Assembly: GCA_938005265.1 (NCBI GenBank)
Contig: CALLOA010000044.1
Coordinates: forward strand, 53,145 to 117,144
DNA length: 64,000 nucleotides
Reading direction: 5' to 3'
Source of the DNA: an uncultured Granulosicoccaceae bacterium
GTDB lineage: Bacteria; Pseudomonadota; Gammaproteobacteria; Granulosicoccales; Granulosicoccaceae
The position numbers and the translations under genes were made by a program. Positions within the stretch are counted from its first letter, which is position 1. The number at the start of each line of letters is the position of its first letter. The notes below the pieces were generated by a model. It made no database searches and was not told where the DNA came from. It was given only the letters and a program-made list of their open reading frames with translations. Below, in pieces: positions 1 to 8,578 of this stretch.

Positions 1-633
1 GCTTCAATGCGTGAGCATGGCTGGGGTGGTCGTATCATCGGTTTGACCGGTAGCTATCATGGCGAGTTGGCAGGCAAGACAGTGGGCTTTGTAGGGTACG
101 GGCATATCGCCGAGGCTGTGGCGCATCGGGCGCGTGCTTTTGGTCTTACACTGAAAGCCGTACGGCGTAAAAATGAAGAATGCCCGAAAGAACTCGATTG
201 GCTGGGTACTCTGGACGATCTCCCTGAATTATTGGCAAGCAGTGATTATGTGATTGTGGCCTGTGATCTTAATGAGTCAACAAAAAACCTTTTTGATGAT
301 CGGGTGCTGGCTATGATGCAGCCGACGTCGGTGCTGGTAAACGTCTCGCGTGGTGGCATTGTTGACGAAAAAGCTCTCTACGATGCGTTACAACAACGCA
401 AAATAGCTGGCGCGGTGATTGATGTCTGGTACAACTACAATGAAAAAGGAAAGCCTGAAGTTGCTCCCTTTAATTTTCCTTTTAATGAGCTTGATAACAT
501 TATAATGAGTGCGCATGAAAGTGGCTGGACAGAAAACCAGGTTAAACGACGTTGGCAGTTTATCGCTGAAAACATCCGTAGAGTTGAATCGGGTCAAGAA
601 CCACTGAATGTGGTATTCCACGGGCAGGCCTGA
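1..633 (+). CDS. NAD-binding D-2-hydroxyacid dehydrogenase, C-terminal part
   Basis: The reading frame is open to the left edge of the window, so the start lies outside and only the last 210 or so residues are present. It looks like the cofactor half of a D-isomer-specific 2-hydroxyacid dehydrogenase, which interconverts 2-oxo and 2-hydroxy acids with NAD(P)H. A Rossmann motif GFVGYGHIA is near residue 28, the family signature VNVSRGGIVDE is near residue 115, and SAHESGW near residue 170 supplies the likely catalytic histidine. The N-terminal substrate lobe is missing from view, so substrate cannot be guessed. A hairpin terminator overlaps the stop codon, so this gene probably ends its transcript. 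Confidence 0.85.
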   Translation, partial: ASMREHGWGGRIIGLTGSYHGELAGKTVGFVGYGHIAEAVAHRARAFGLTLKAVRRKNEECPKELDWLGTLDDLPELLASSDYVIVACDLNESTKNLFDDRVLAMMQPTSVLVNVSRGGIVDEKALYDALQQRKIAGAVIDVWYNYNEKGKPEVAPFNFPFNELDNIIMSAHESGWTENQVKRRWQFIAENIRRVESGQEPLNVVFHGQA

Positions 634-650
634 TAACCTGCCGTCTTTTT
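623..650 (+). terminator. Rho-independent terminator after the dehydrogenase
   Basis: GGCAGG pairs with CCTGCC across an 8-nt loop that contains the stop codon, followed by GTCTTTTT. The stem starts inside the last codons of the gene. Confidence 0.7.
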
Positions 651-717
651 CCTTTGTTAAACTGGCTTTGCTCCCTCGGACCACTGCCCGGGGTTATTTC
701 AATCTCACCGATGCAAA

Positions 718-2073
718 TTGCTGGTGCAAAATAACAATAAGTTGACAGAAGGTTCTATCCTTCGCCACCTCGTCCGACTTTCCATACCTGCATCTATGGG
801 TATGGTTTTTACCACCCTCTATAATTTGACCGATTTCTGGTTTGCAGGATTATTATCTGACGTAGCACTCGCCGGTGTGTCGATCGCCGGTAGTGTGTTC
901 TTCCTTTTGCTTTCTGTCGGTATTGGTATGCAGACAGGTACATCGGCAGTTGTCGCACCTGAGGTCGGGCAGGGAAATGATGAAACAGCAATCAGCTATG
1001 TCGACAATGCCTTGGGCCTGGGAATAGTTTTAAGCCTTTTCGTTATGTTGCTGGGTTGGTGGTTGAGTGAACCATTGGTTGCCTTTCTTGGTGCTGAAGG
1101 CGCAGTGGGGGCAATGGCACTGGAATACCTGGCAGTTGTTTTTTTTGGCGCACCGCTTTTTACACTTTCGTTTATTGGGGCTGGTGCTCTGATGGCGCAT
1201 GGTGATACGAAATCCAATCGCAACGTTCTCGTAGTTGGTTTTTTTGCTAATTTTCTGCTGAATCCCTTGCTAACTTTTACCTTCGGTCTGGGCGTTACAG
1301 GCTTGGCTTTGGCTACTGTTGTAATAAAAGGAGGGAGCGCATTTTATTTATTTTATATCCTGAAGAAAATACAGGGGCGATACAACAGACCACGCCTTGA
1401 ATTTTCACTGAGTCTTGCTTTGCTAAAGCAAGTTCTGCCGGCGAGTTTTACTATGCTGACAATTATCGTTGGCGGATTTGTAACCTTGTCTTTCATAGGA
1501 CGTTTTGGCAGTGACAACATAGCTGGCTATGCAGTGGGCTTGCGCTTGGAACAAGTGTTGTTGTTACCGGCTCTGGGATTGAACAGTGCCGTATTGGCCA
1601 TCTCGGGGCAAAATTATGGTGCTGGAAAAATGGACCGCGTTCGCGAAACGTATAAATGTGGTCTACAGGTTGGCTTGCTAATGGCGCTTGTTTTCATACC
1701 CGTCATGCTATTTCTTTCCCCATTGATGATGGGTTTCTTCAGCGATAACGAATCCATTATTGCGACAGGCACAACCTATCTCAGAATTGATGCTCTGGCC
1801 TATTACCCATACGTTGTGCTGTTTCTCGCCAATGCCAGTTTGCAAGCGATAAAACAGCCTCTGTTCCCGATGGTTCTGGGTATTGTGCGTCAACTCTTGT
1901 TGCCAGCGTCGATAAATTTCCTGTTGGTTGTAATCTACGGATTACCCATGATCTCGATATTTATCACTATTATAATTGTTGTGTTTTTCAGTTCCTTAGT
2001 TTCTCACTTCTATACGAAACGTCAATTGGCACGAAATGATTTACCGACAACCAAACATGCTACGAGCCATTAA
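718..2073 (+). CDS. MATE family efflux transporter
   Basis: A 451-residue integral membrane protein of the multidrug and toxin extrusion family, which exports organic compounds in exchange for Na+ or H+. About twelve hydrophobic segments are visible in two similar halves, and the length matches the family. The N-terminus has the family form LTEGSILRHLVRLSIPAS followed by a segment with NLTDFWFAG. The start is TTG at 718; GTG at 724 is an alternative, and an ATG at 711 is out of frame. It follows a terminator, so it probably has its own promoter. A small membrane protein gene starts 14 bp downstream and may be cotranscribed. Substrate is unknown. Confidence 0.85.
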   Translation: MLVQNNNKLTEGSILRHLVRLSIPASMGMVFTTLYNLTDFWFAGLLSDVALAGVSIAGSVFFLLLSVGIGMQTGTSAVVAPEVGQGNDETAISYVDNALGLGIVLSLFVMLLGWWLSEPLVAFLGAEGAVGAMALEYLAVVFFGAPLFTLSFIGAGALMAHGDTKSNRNVLVVGFFANFLLNPLLTFTFGLGVTGLALATVVIKGGSAFYLFYILKKIQGRYNRPRLEFSLSLALLKQVLPASFTMLTIIVGGFVTLSFIGRFGSDNIAGYAVGLRLEQVLLLPALGLNSAVLAISGQNYGAGKMDRVRETYKCGLQVGLLMALVFIPVMLFLSPLMMGFFSDNESIIATGTTYLRIDALAYYPYVVLFLANASLQAIKQPLFPMVLGIVRQLLLPASINFLLVVIYGLPMISIFITIIIVVFFSSLVSHFYTKRQLARNDLPTTKHATSH

Positions 2074-2087
2074 TGTAGTTACGGGTA

Positions 2088-2516
2088 TTGGCTATGAGAG
2101 ATCTTGTTGAACTGCAAACCGGGCAGGTGGCTTTCCTGAGTGGCCTGTTAGCCGGGTTTGCCCTTTCAATTGCTGTCCACATTCTCAGGCATGGTCTCAG
2201 GCATACAATTGCACAGATTGTGTTTTTTCTTTTGATTGGGGTGACGCTACTATTTCTTGTTTCGCTTTATGTTGATGTACGCCTTTCTATTGAGTTGGCC
2301 GGAGTGTCCGCTATTGATGACTCGATGGCCCAGATGGTTTCTTCTATTCGTGTGATTGGAACAACGAGTGCAACTTTGGCATTCGCACTGTTTATTCTCT
2401 CTATCGGTTTGCTGGGGTGGATAGCAACTCCAGCGCTTGGCATCTTGACTTCACTAAGTGCGTTAGTTTCTCTGGGCCTGCTCGCTTATGTCTGGCATGC
2501 GGTGCAGTTCCTTTAA
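2088..2516 (+). CDS. Small hypothetical membrane protein
   Basis: A 142-residue protein with about four hydrophobic segments (roughly residues 15-33, 42-62, 92-112 and 118-138) and few charged residues, so an inner-membrane protein is likely. I do not recognise a family. TTG at 2088 opens the track ORF, but ATG at 2094, two codons later, is an equally good start. It lies 14 bp after the MATE gene on the same strand and may be its partner or simply share its transcript. Confidence 0.6.
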   Translation: MAMRDLVELQTGQVAFLSGLLAGFALSIAVHILRHGLRHTIAQIVFFLLIGVTLLFLVSLYVDVRLSIELAGVSAIDDSMAQMVSSIRVIGTTSATLAFALFILSIGLLGWIATPALGILTSLSALVSLGLLAYVWHAVQFL

Positions 2517-2601
2517 TTGTATAGAGCTACCGGACTTATTTCTGGCTACTGAATTTTGTCCCCATGAAGGCGCGGGCATTAAAACTCCTTTCAGGTTTTG
2601 A

Positions 2602-3441
2602 TCATTCTGGTACTGAGATACACATTTCGTATGATGTGTACTTTCGGATATTAACTACGAGATTTTCAAACATCAGGTACTGTCCTTTGATGCCGGTTAA
2701 TACATCGTCAAGGATAGGTTCTTTATCGAAATTATGAGCTTTGACCTTGCTGGGATAGTTATTGACCGGATAACTGATATCGGTTTCCTCGTTTGAGTCA
2801 TGTAGTGTAATAGACTCTTTACCATGTTCTTTTTGTAGCTCAGTCAGAGTGTCTGTAGCCAATTGTTGCAACTCCTGCCATTGTGTTGCGAGAGCCATTT
2901 TATCTGTTTCATTTTTGAGCATGCGTTGCCATTGGGTGCGATCGCTAACAAATTCTTTAAGCCCGGTTTCTACAAAACCTGCCAGTTGGCGTCGATTCAC
3001 TGTCGCGATTGGCATGGCCTGAATCGCTCCCTGGTCAATCCAGCGCGTTGGTACCTGTGTGCCGCGGGTAATTCCGACTTTTAGTCCTGAGGTGTTTGAC
3101 AGGTAAACAACGTGTTCCTGCATACAGTTTTCTTCACCCCATTCAGGGTTGCGGCATGTGCCATTCGCAAAATGGCATTTTTCCGGGCTCATGATGCACT
3201 GATCAGTTTCAGCCAGACTCTGAAAGCAAGGGTAGCAGTAGCCTTGAGAGAAACTCTTTCTCGTCAAACGACCACAATGAAGACAAAAAATGCGCCCCGT
3301 ATGCTCGATTCTCAGCGTTTTACCCAGCAAGGGGTTGAGTTCGATCTCTTCGGGATTGCCATCTTTGAATGCCAGAAAGTATCTGACTGGCCGTTGGTTC
3401 TCGGTTCGCATCTTCTTCAGGCGTCCTGTTACTGTTCTCAT
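2602..3441 (-). CDS. DUF2797 family protein
   Basis: About 279 residues from the preferred start (MRTVTGRLKKM), which has an AGG seven bases upstream; the track start at 3474 adds eleven residues and has no visible ribosome site. It resembles the DUF2797 family of unknown function. Visible features are a zinc-binding-like cluster (CLHCGR then YCYPCF, residues 53-75 or so), further cysteines in CIMSPEKCHF and CRNPEWGEENC, and a segment VVYLSNTSGLKVGIT that resembles the core of GIY-YIG-like folds. The function is not known. It stands alone, and the next gene diverges from it. Confidence 0.7.
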   Translation of the reverse strand: MRTVTGRLKKMRTENQRPVRYFLAFKDGNPEEIELNPLLGKTLRIEHTGRIFCLHCGRLTRKSFSQGYCYPCFQSLAETDQCIMSPEKCHFANGTCRNPEWGEENCMQEHVVYLSNTSGLKVGITRGTQVPTRWIDQGAIQAMPIATVNRRQLAGFVETGLKEFVSDRTQWQRMLKNETDKMALATQWQELQQLATDTLTELQKEHGKESITLHDSNEETDISYPVNNYPSKVKAHNFDKEPILDDVLTGIKGQYLMFENLVVNIRKYTSYEMCISVPE

Positions 3442-3650
3442 GGCGTTGCCTGTTGATTGTTTTGTGTTATTCATGTCACATTTGAAAATGGAAAGCCGCA
3501 GGGAGCTAATACAGCCGTTCTGTGCTGGGGAGCCTCATTTCGAACTTTGAAATGTGAAACCTTGCCAATACGTCCTGAAAAACCGGTCGATCTGTTCAAC
3601 TCTCTCTTTATAATAGCCTGCTAAAGCAACGCAACCTATGCAGGCAGGCC

Positions 3651-5414
3651 ATGAGCCAGAAAAACAACGAATACTACATCGAAGGATTTGCCAGAAAATA
3701 CGGGCTGAACACGATGTCTCCATTGTGTGAATCCTCGCTGCGTATGCCATTACGGCTTGCCGGGTGTCTGGTTTTAGCGGGTTTGGTGAGCGCCTGTTCT
3801 GACAGTTCCTCCAGTAGCCCGGCTGGTGAAGCCGATGAGGCCGTTGTTAATACTGCGCAAGAAAATGCCGCTCCCGTAGCTTCAACCCCGCCAGCATCAG
3901 TGCCTGTCGTTGAGATGCAAGTGGCCCCGCAGCCCACTCCAGCGTCCGTGCCGATCGCTCCAGAAGGAGAATCTGCAGTTGATGAGCCAGTGGCAGTATC
4001 CGAAGTTGTCGAGCTTGAGCCAGCAACAGTTCCAGAAGAACCTCCAACCCCACCAGTGCAGGAACCTGAAATTGTTGAAACTGTAGAAGCTCCGGAACCG
4101 GTTGTAACCGAAATCCCGCCTGTTACGCCGCCGCCGGCTGACATTCCGGTCACGGATACGGCAAATCAGGCCGAGCAGGGGGATACCTCAGCGCTTGGGG
4201 CACCCACCAATGGTGTGGATGTATCGGGTGGTGATGACGATAGCCCCACACTGACCGAATCCCTGTCGTTACAAGGGCCTTTTATTCGTGATGAATCCCG
4301 GAGTGCAGGGCCGCCATCAGTTCCTCAAGGTCTGACATTACTAATGGCCTCGCACAATTATGTTGAATTCAGCTGGGCACCGTCTGCCGATGATCAATCG
4401 GTTGAAGCCTATGAAATATATCGTGATGGCGGGTTAGTATTCGAATTGCGCGGTGATACTGGTGACAGGGAATACCGCAGTTGGGTCACTACCAGTTATT
4501 TTGATTGTGATTACACGCGCTATGCTGAATGCAACACGGATAGTCCGGTCTCAGGGGGCACTCATTCCTACACAATCGTGGCTGTTGATAATGAAGGTAT
4601 GCGCTCAGCTCCCTCAGCTCCTGCAACGTTTACATTACCCGCACAACAACAGACTCAACCGGATCTCAGCGGCTACAATCTGGTGTTTGATGAAGAGTTC
4701 CGTGGAACGACGCTGGATAGGGAAAAGTGGAAAACTGTGCTGCCCTGGGGGCCGGATAGCATCATCAATGGAGAGACACAGTACTTCGTCAATATTTTCG
4801 GTCCTGATGAGCCAGTGTATGACCCGTTTGTATTCACCGGCGAAACCTTGCAAATTACCGCCATACCCACGCCTGCAAACCTGCTTTCCCGTGTCAACAA
4901 TCAGCCGTTCATGTCGGGTGTGATTACCTCGTCTGATAACTTTGAAATGACATACGGGTATACCGAGATGCGTGCAAAAGTGGCTTCGGGCGCAGGCATA
5001 CTTTCAACGTTTTATCTGTTCAACCAGGGTTTTGACAGGAATCAGCCTGAAATAGATATTATTGAATATATCGGCCAGCGATCTGACAGGGCCTTCCAGA
5101 CTTACCATTATTTCGATAGTAACCGCTCGCGTTTTTCAAACGGCGAGAGACATTCAACCCCAACCATGGAGCATATTGCTTCAACGAATCTCAGCGATGG
5201 CTTCCACACCTATTCAGTTCTATGGGAGCCGGAATTGGTGGTCTGGTACATTGATGGTATCGAAGTCCAGCGCCTGATAGGGCCACGTGTTTCTGACGAA
5301 CCGATGAACCTGATTGCGCAATTAGTGCTGGGTAGCGTCTGGATTGGTGATGCAGCGCCTTCAAGTTTCCCGGTGGTCTACGAGATTGACTACATCAAGG
5401 CCTGGCAGCAGTAA
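3651..5414 (+). CDS. Secreted GH16-family glycoside hydrolase lipoprotein with FN3 domain
   Basis: A 587-residue exported protein. The order is: lipoprotein signal peptide with lipobox LVSAC (Cys near residue 49), a 150-residue linker rich in Pro, Glu, Val and Thr, a fibronectin type III domain (about residues 218-325) and a C-terminal GH16 beta-glucanase fold (about 340-587). The GH16 active-site motif EIDIIEYIG is present near residue 470, with both catalytic glutamates in place. GH16 enzymes cleave beta-1,3/1,4 glucans such as laminarin, or galactans; which one cannot be told here. The start is uncertain: 3651 has a GGCAGG ribosome site, but ATG at 3714 or 3744 gives a more normal signal peptide. 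Confidence 0.85.
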   Translation: MSQKNNEYYIEGFARKYGLNTMSPLCESSLRMPLRLAGCLVLAGLVSACSDSSSSSPAGEADEAVVNTAQENAAPVASTPPASVPVVEMQVAPQPTPASVPIAPEGESAVDEPVAVSEVVELEPATVPEEPPTPPVQEPEIVETVEAPEPVVTEIPPVTPPPADIPVTDTANQAEQGDTSALGAPTNGVDVSGGDDDSPTLTESLSLQGPFIRDESRSAGPPSVPQGLTLLMASHNYVEFSWAPSADDQSVEAYEIYRDGGLVFELRGDTGDREYRSWVTTSYFDCDYTRYAECNTDSPVSGGTHSYTIVAVDNEGMRSAPSAPATFTLPAQQQTQPDLSGYNLVFDEEFRGTTLDREKWKTVLPWGPDSIINGETQYFVNIFGPDEPVYDPFVFTGETLQITAIPTPANLLSRVNNQPFMSGVITSSDNFEMTYGYTEMRAKVASGAGILSTFYLFNQGFDRNQPEIDIIEYIGQRSDRAFQTYHYFDSNRSRFSNGERHSTPTMEHIASTNLSDGFHTYSVLWEPELVVWYIDGIEVQRLIGPRVSDEPMNLIAQLVLGSVWIGDAAPSSFPVVYEIDYIKAWQQ

Positions 5415-5450
5415 GAACCGCAGGCAGGTTGCTTACGGCTTAAATCCCAA

Positions 5451-5483
5451 GCCCTGCAGTGGCTGTTACTTGCCACTCAGGGC
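5451..5483. terminator. Hairpin between convergent genes
   Basis: GCCCTG(C)AGTGGC pairs with GCCACTCAGGGC across an 8-nt loop, twelve pairs with one bulged C. It lies between the ends of the GH16 and EamA genes, so it may stop both transcripts. There is no good T-run on either side. Confidence 0.45.
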
Positions 5484-5485
5484 GG

Positions 5486-5533
5486 CTTTAGTCAGCACCA
5501 ATTTTAGTCAGCAGCAATTTTAGTCGGCGCCAG
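5486..5533. repeat. Three 16-bp tandem copies at the 3' end of the EamA gene
   Basis: Three consecutive copies of a TTTTAGTC(A/G)GC unit of 16 bp, with a few changes between copies. The EamA stop codon (5504-5506) falls in the middle copy, so duplication at the gene end has altered or extended the C-terminus and its downstream flank. Confidence 0.75.
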
Positions 5534-6409
5534 TAAAACCATGGCGACACCCCCGATACACATCACAGTGCCGCCAATCAGCAGTATTGATAGCTTCTCA
5601 TCGAACAGGAAAAGAGCCTGAATGGCCACCACCGGCGGCACGAGGTAAAAGAGCGCCGCCACGCGGCCAGCCTCGCCACGGCGTATTAGCCACATAAACA
5701 GGAAAACGGCACCCAGCGACAGCATAATTACGAGCCATGCCAGTGAACCCATAAACTGCCATTGCCAATCAAATTGCAGGCTTTCGAAGAGTAAAGCGAA
5801 AGGCAGCAAGGCAAGTGAGCTTGCAATAAACTGGATGGTCAGGCTCGCAATCAGAGGGGTCTCCGTGCAAAATCGTTTCTGGTACAAAGAACCCAATGTG
5901 ATGCCAAGAAGTGCCGCCACGCTGAACAGGATGCCGGTTACTGACAAGACGCCGTCAAGATTGCCTCGTTCGACAATGACCAGCAGAACTCCGGCTAATC
6001 CTAACGCAATGCCGGTAATTTTCCTGCCTGATAAAGACTCCCTTAACCAGAGCGAGGCCAGAATGACAGTCAACAGTGGCTGCAGGCCAACAATAAGGGC
6101 GCTCAAGCCCGCACCTATCCCCATTGAAATGCTGCTGAACACACCACCGAGATAGATACTTTGTAAAAGTATGCCGACCACGGCCGAGTGGGCTATTTCG
6201 GTTATTGCCAGACGCCGTGTTCGTAGTTTCCTGAACAGCAGAAGCACCAACAGCAGAATGCCAGCGGCAAATGCAAAGCGCATCGACAAGAAGCCCAAGG
6301 GCTCGGCATAGGCCAGACCGAGCTTGGAAACTGTGAACCCCGTACTCCACAGCAATACAAATATAATGGGGATGCCGGCAGCATAGGCCAGATTCTTCAG
6401 GTTATTCAT
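5504..6409 (-). CDS. EamA/DMT-family transporter
   Basis: A drug/metabolite transporter superfamily permease of 301 residues counted from MNNLKNLAYAAG at 6409. The track ORF begins at 6655, but the extra 82 residues are hydrophilic, overlap the divergent gene at 6499 and are not family-like. Ten hydrophobic segments form two EamA repeats, with typical phrases such as LLWSTGFTVSKLGLAYAEP and ALIVGLQPLLTVILA. The family exports amino acids or other small metabolites; the substrate is unknown. The 3' end lies inside a 16-bp tandem repeat. The DUF302 gene diverges 89 bp away. Confidence 0.85.
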   Translation of the reverse strand: MNNLKNLAYAAGIPIIFVLLWSTGFTVSKLGLAYAEPLGFLSMRFAFAAGILLLVLLLFRKLRTRRLAITEIAHSAVVGILLQSIYLGGVFSSISMGIGAGLSALIVGLQPLLTVILASLWLRESLSGRKITGIALGLAGVLLVIVERGNLDGVLSVTGILFSVAALLGITLGSLYQKRFCTETPLIASLTIQFIASSLALLPFALLFESLQFDWQWQFMGSLAWLVIMLSLGAVFLFMWLIRRGEAGRVAALFYLVPPVVAIQALFLFDEKLSILLIGGTVMCIGGVAMVLLAPTKIAAD

Positions 6410-6498
6410 CCCATTACGTTTTGCAGAGTGGTTGTTTTGCGAAAAGGCTGCGCAGTGTATTATGGCAGAGACTAGCAGGATAAATTTCAGGAGTTCAA

Positions 6499-6993
6499 AT
6501 GATTTCCATTCAAAGCGTAAAAAAGTCTTTTGCAAATAAACCCCTAAAGGTGCTCCGCTGGAGCGCTGTGGCTCTGTTTCTGGGCTCCCAGGCCTTTGCT
6601 GCCGACGGTATGACCGTGGTTGAAAGTAACCATAGTGTTGCTGATACCGTGACAAAACTTGCCAAGGTTTTGGAAAGTAAGGGTATGAACGTGTTTGCTC
6701 GTATTAATCATGCCGAGGGTGCCGCGAAGGCTGGTTTGGAACTGCGTCCTACTGAGGTACTGATTTTTGGTAACCCGAAAGTAGGTACGCCGCTCATGCT
6801 ATGTTCCCAGAGTATCGCTATCGACTTGCCGCAAAAAATGCTGGCCTGGGAAGATGCGGACGGGAAAGTATGGCTAGGCTACAATGCGCCTGAGTTTCTG
6901 AAGACGCGTCATGCTACGGAAGGTTGTGACGAGGTGTTCGCAAAGGTCACTGGTGCACTGGGTAACTTTGCCGCGGCAGCTGCAGCGGAGTAA
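6499..6993 (+). CDS. Periplasmic DUF302 protein
   Basis: A 164-residue protein with a signal peptide (hydrophobic stretch VALFLGSQAFAADG, cleavage after AFA) followed by one DUF302 domain. Family features seen are VTKLAKVLESKGMNVFARINHAEGA, LIFGNPKVGTPLM and the late YNAPEFL. The family is small, alpha/beta and of unknown biochemical role; it is often exported. The ribosome site CAGGAG lies 6-7 bases before ATG at 6499. A long hairpin follows the stop codon. Confidence 0.85.
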   Translation: MISIQSVKKSFANKPLKVLRWSAVALFLGSQAFAADGMTVVESNHSVADTVTKLAKVLESKGMNVFARINHAEGAAKAGLELRPTEVLIFGNPKVGTPLMLCSQSIAIDLPQKMLAWEDADGKVWLGYNAPEFLKTRHATEGCDEVFAKVTGALGNFAAAAAAE

Positions 6994-7007
6994 CTTGCGC
7001 TAAAAGT

Positions 7008-7042
7008 CTGCCAGTAAAAGCCGTTCCGGTTTTCACTGGCAG
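7008..7042 (+). terminator. Hairpin after the DUF302 gene
   Basis: CTGCCAGT AAAAG CC pairs with GG TTTT CACTGGCAG around a short loop, about 14 pairs. It is followed by CAACATTTTGTTG rather than a pure T-run. Confidence 0.55.
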
Positions 7043-7129
7043 CAACATTTTGTTGACGAGTACTTTTAATTGCAGTTGCTTTCTACTTACCAGGTCATCT
7101 TCCATGGCCAATAAACGCTTGGAAACGCT

Positions 7130-8578
7130 ATAAAACCGTCATTCAGTTTTATACACGCAGCGGATTTGCATATCGACAGCCCCATGAGAGGGTTGAGTTT
7201 GCACGAAGATGCGCCGATCGAAGAAATTCGTGGTGCGACCAGACGCGCCACAACAGCTATGGTGGACCTGGCACTGCGCGAGCAGGTGGATTTTCTCGTT
7301 ATTGCTGGCGATGTTTTTGATGGTGACTGGGATGACATAGGAACCGGGCTGTTTTTCAATCGAGAGATGTCGCGCTTGCGTGATGCAGATATTCCGGTAT
7401 ACCTCATCAGAGGTAATCATGATGCAAAATCAGTCATCACTCGAACTCTCTCCTATCCTCCCAACGTATACGAGTTCTCCACCAACAAGGCTGAAACCAT
7501 TCTTCATGAAGGCCATGAGGTGGCACTTCATGGCCGCGGTTTTCCTGAGCGACAGTTAAGTGAAAATATTGTTGCTGATTACCCTGCAGCCTGTTCCGGC
7601 AAATTCAATATAGGCTTGTTGCACACCAGTTTGGCGGGTTCTGCTGAACACGATACGTATGCACCCTGTTCTCAGGATGAGCTGGAAGGTGCGGGTTATG
7701 ACTATTGGGCGCTCGGCCACATACACCAACCCGAGATTATTTGCGAAGAGCCGTGGATTGTGTATAGCGGAAATACCCAGGGGCGGCACATAAGAGAAGC
7801 CGGTAAGCGTGGCTGCTTCATTGTTAACGTAATGCCGTCAGGTCAATCTTCCGTTGAATTTCGTGTACTTGACAGTGTCAGGTGGCAATTAATGGAGATT
7901 GAAATCACTGGCCTGAAAACGCTTGTTGAAATTCTTGATAAAGTCGATTCTGTAATCGCCCAAGAGATAGCAGAAACTCCGTTAGCGGTGCTAAGGCTTG
8001 TATTCACAGGGGTAAGCGAGCTGGCATCGAAACTGGAACGGGAGCGTGATCAGTTAAACGATGAGTGTCTATCGATCGCACAGCGCTACAATGGTGGCAA
8101 AGTCTGGGTCGAGTCAGTGCGTTTGAATGTCAGTGGCAATGTCGAATCATCAGGGAGCTTGAGTCAACATGATGACTTTGGTGCTGAAGTGCTGGCTGCA
8201 TTGCAACCATCAAAGCTTGCCACCACATTTGCCCGCGAACGCTGGAGCGTGGAAGTTGAAAAACTGCTCAAAGATCTTGGTTCAGAGCAGAGGGCTGCGA
8301 TTGAAGCTTTGTTGCCAGACTGCCAGTCGGTCATTGAAATCGAGGCTGAAACTGACGAAGCAAACGATGCGAATAATTTACAACAATCGCTTTTGTTTGA
8401 AACTGACACGTTGCCCGAACAATCATTAAATGAAGCTTTAAGTGAGATTCACCCTTTTTTGAACGAGCTGCGTAACCTGACGTTGTCTGCACTTGATTGG
8501 TCTGAATCGGATGTCAAAGGTGAAAGTGAAGTCAAGCAGTCGGATACTGACAAAACAACTGCGGCGCGCAAGTTGTGA
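7130..8578 (+). CDS. YhaO/SbcD-like DNA repair metallophosphoesterase
   Basis: Nuclease subunit of a YhaO/YhaN (SbcD/SbcC-like) complex. The track starts at TTG 7166 (470 aa), but the open frame upstream encodes SFIHAAD joined to LHIDSPMRGL, which is the universal phosphoesterase motif I with the metal-binding D-x-H. The TTG start would delete that Asp, so the true start is upstream. The frame runs back to a TAA at 7112-7114 and has no ATG, GTG or TTG; ATA at 7130, with TTGGA about six bases before it, gives an N-terminus of family-like length. Later motifs are intact: GDVFDGDWDD, RGNHDA, LLHTS and GHIH. The stop overlaps the next start (GTGA). An ATG at 7104 opens only a nine-codon peptide in another frame. 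Confidence 0.85.
   Translation: MKPSFSFIHAADLHIDSPMRGLSLHEDAPIEEIRGATRRATTAMVDLALREQVDFLVIAGDVFDGDWDDIGTGLFFNREMSRLRDADIPVYLIRGNHDAKSVITRTLSYPPNVYEFSTNKAETILHEGHEVALHGRGFPERQLSENIVADYPAACSGKFNIGLLHTSLAGSAEHDTYAPCSQDELEGAGYDYWALGHIHQPEIICEEPWIVYSGNTQGRHIREAGKRGCFIVNVMPSGQSSVEFRVLDSVRWQLMEIEITGLKTLVEILDKVDSVIAQEIAETPLAVLRLVFTGVSELASKLERERDQLNDECLSIAQRYNGGKVWVESVRLNVSGNVESSGSLSQHDDFGAEVLAALQPSKLATTFARERWSVEVEKLLKDLGSEQRAAIEALLPDCQSVIEIEAETDEANDANNLQQSLLFETDTLPEQSLNEALSEIHPFLNELRNLTLSALDWSESDVKGESEVKQSDTDKTTAARKL

Noticed and set aside
388-684. 98-residue minus-strand ORF
   Set aside because: Antisense shadow of the dehydrogenase; no supporting feature.
3674-4153. 159-residue Ser/Thr/Gly-rich minus-strand ORF
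   Set aside because: Low-complexity shadow of the Pro/Glu-rich linker of the GH16 lipoprotein.
6410-6655. N-terminal extension of the EamA protein
   Set aside because: Hydrophilic, not family-like, and overlaps the divergent DUF302 start.
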